Part shown: one piece after another, positions 4,980 through 5,282 of the stretch
Position numbering within the stretch: position 1 is the first letter of the stretch
How the letters are laid out: every line of letters begins with the position of its first letter
The notes under the pieces: model-generated
Databases searched by the model: none
The model's input: the letters and a program-made list of their open reading frames with translations, nothing else
What the model was told of the DNA's origin: nothing
Position numbers and translations under genes: made by a program
NCBI GenBank assembly: GCA_017547975.1
Contig: JAFYNU010000255.1
Span: 1 to 5,282 of the forward strand
From: Clostridia bacterium
GTDB taxonomy: Bacteria; Bacillota; Clostridia; Oscillospirales; QAMX01
Reading direction: 5' to 3'
DNA: 5,282 nucleotides

Positions 4980-5282
4980 GTGGAATTTTTAATTGTGACC
5001 GGCCTTTCGGGGGCCGGAAAAAGCCGGGCTGTGGTGGTGCTGGAAGATCTGGGATTTTATTGCGCCGATAATATCCCGGCGGATATGGTACCGGTTCTGG
5101 CCGATCTTTGCCGGGCGGGGGGAGAACGCTATGCCAAGACGGCGGTGGTGGTGGACATTCGTACCCTGCGGACCGGTCCGGAGGGTCTTTTGGAAGCCTT
5201 TGACCGGCTGGACGAAAACCGTACGGAGTATTCGGTGATGTTCCTGGAAGCCCGGGATGAAACCATTCTGCGCCGTTACAAA
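4980..5282 (+). CDS. rapZ: RapZ/YvcJ-family nucleotide-binding protein (N-terminal part; cut by window edge)
   Basis: P-loop protein of the RapZ (E. coli) / YvcJ (B. subtilis) family. E. coli RapZ senses GlcN6P and controls glmS through small RNA decay; YvcJ binds and hydrolyses nucleotides and is linked to competence, so the exact role in this organism is open. The 101 residues visible carry Walker A GLSGAGKS (8-15), the family signature LEDLGFYCADNIPADMVP (21-38), a Walker-B-like VVVDIRT (56-62) and VMFLEARDETILRRYK (86-101). The GTG start aligns with the usual MEFLIVTGLSGAGKS opening and follows the murB stop by 3 bases. The C-terminal domain, which in E. coli carries the RNA and GlcN6P functions, is beyond the edge. 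In many Firmicutes yvcK and whiA follow; this is the prediction for the next genes. Confidence 0.95.
   Translation, partial: MEFLIVTGLSGAGKSRAVVVLEDLGFYCADNIPADMVPVLADLCRAGGERYAKTAVVVDIRTLRTGPEGLLEAFDRLDENRTEYSVMFLEARDETILRRYK

Noticed and set aside
1..5282. parS site (TGTTTCACGTGAAACA-like) or DnaA boxes
   Set aside because: Looked for near parAB and elsewhere; CACGTT/ACGTGG fragments occur but no site with matching arms, and no TTATNCACA box was found.
1..5282. Mobile elements, CRISPR arrays, tRNA or rRNA genes
   Set aside because: No direct-repeat arrays, transposase-like reading frames, terminal inverted repeats or tRNA-like cloverleaf sequences were seen.

Overview
The window looks like ordinary chromosome from a fairly GC-rich low-GC-phylum Gram-positive, most likely a Clostridia/Oscillospiraceae-type Firmicute. 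The evidence is Firmicutes-style Shine-Dalgarno sites (AAGGAGG-like), extended -10 promoters (TGnTATAAT), a Soj/Spo0J-type ParA-ParB pair, a Bacillus/Clostridium-like MgsA, a Gram-positive-style lipoprotein, and the murB-rapZ pair typical of Firmicutes. The genus cannot be named from the sequence alone.

Layout. Positions 1-3851 are all on the minus strand: parB (its 3' end lies off the left edge) and parA, read as one operon from a promoter near 1611-1638; mgsA (methylglyoxal synthase), a single-gene unit with its own promoter and terminator; a GH16-family glycoside hydrolase lipoprotein, also a single-gene unit; and a membrane-anchored XRE-type (helix-turn-helix) regulator, again with its own promoter and terminator. 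A 210-base divergent intergenic region (3852-4061) carries back-to-back promoters. The plus strand then carries murB and, 3 bases after it, rapZ (cut by the right edge), read as one operon.

How the genes fit together. ParA/ParB segregate chromosomes and load SMC. MgsA is a bypass from dihydroxyacetone phosphate to methylglyoxal under carbon/phosphate imbalance. MurB makes UDP-MurNAc for peptidoglycan, and RapZ-family proteins are linked in other bacteria to amino-sugar (GlcN6P) homeostasis, so murB-rapZ forms a cell-wall precursor unit. The GH16 lipoprotein and the four-TM regulator are the only accessory-looking genes; their adjacency suggests, but does not show, a sensor/enzyme relationship.

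The window does not contain an obviously new multi-gene system. The most notable points are residue-level departures in otherwise textbook proteins: a Ser where ParB normally has the basic residue that stimulates ParA ATPase, and an Arg where MgsA normally has an active-site His. Also notable are the membrane-tethered regulator between a glycanase and murB, and a GNRA-capped hairpin at the predicted 5' end of the murB mRNA.
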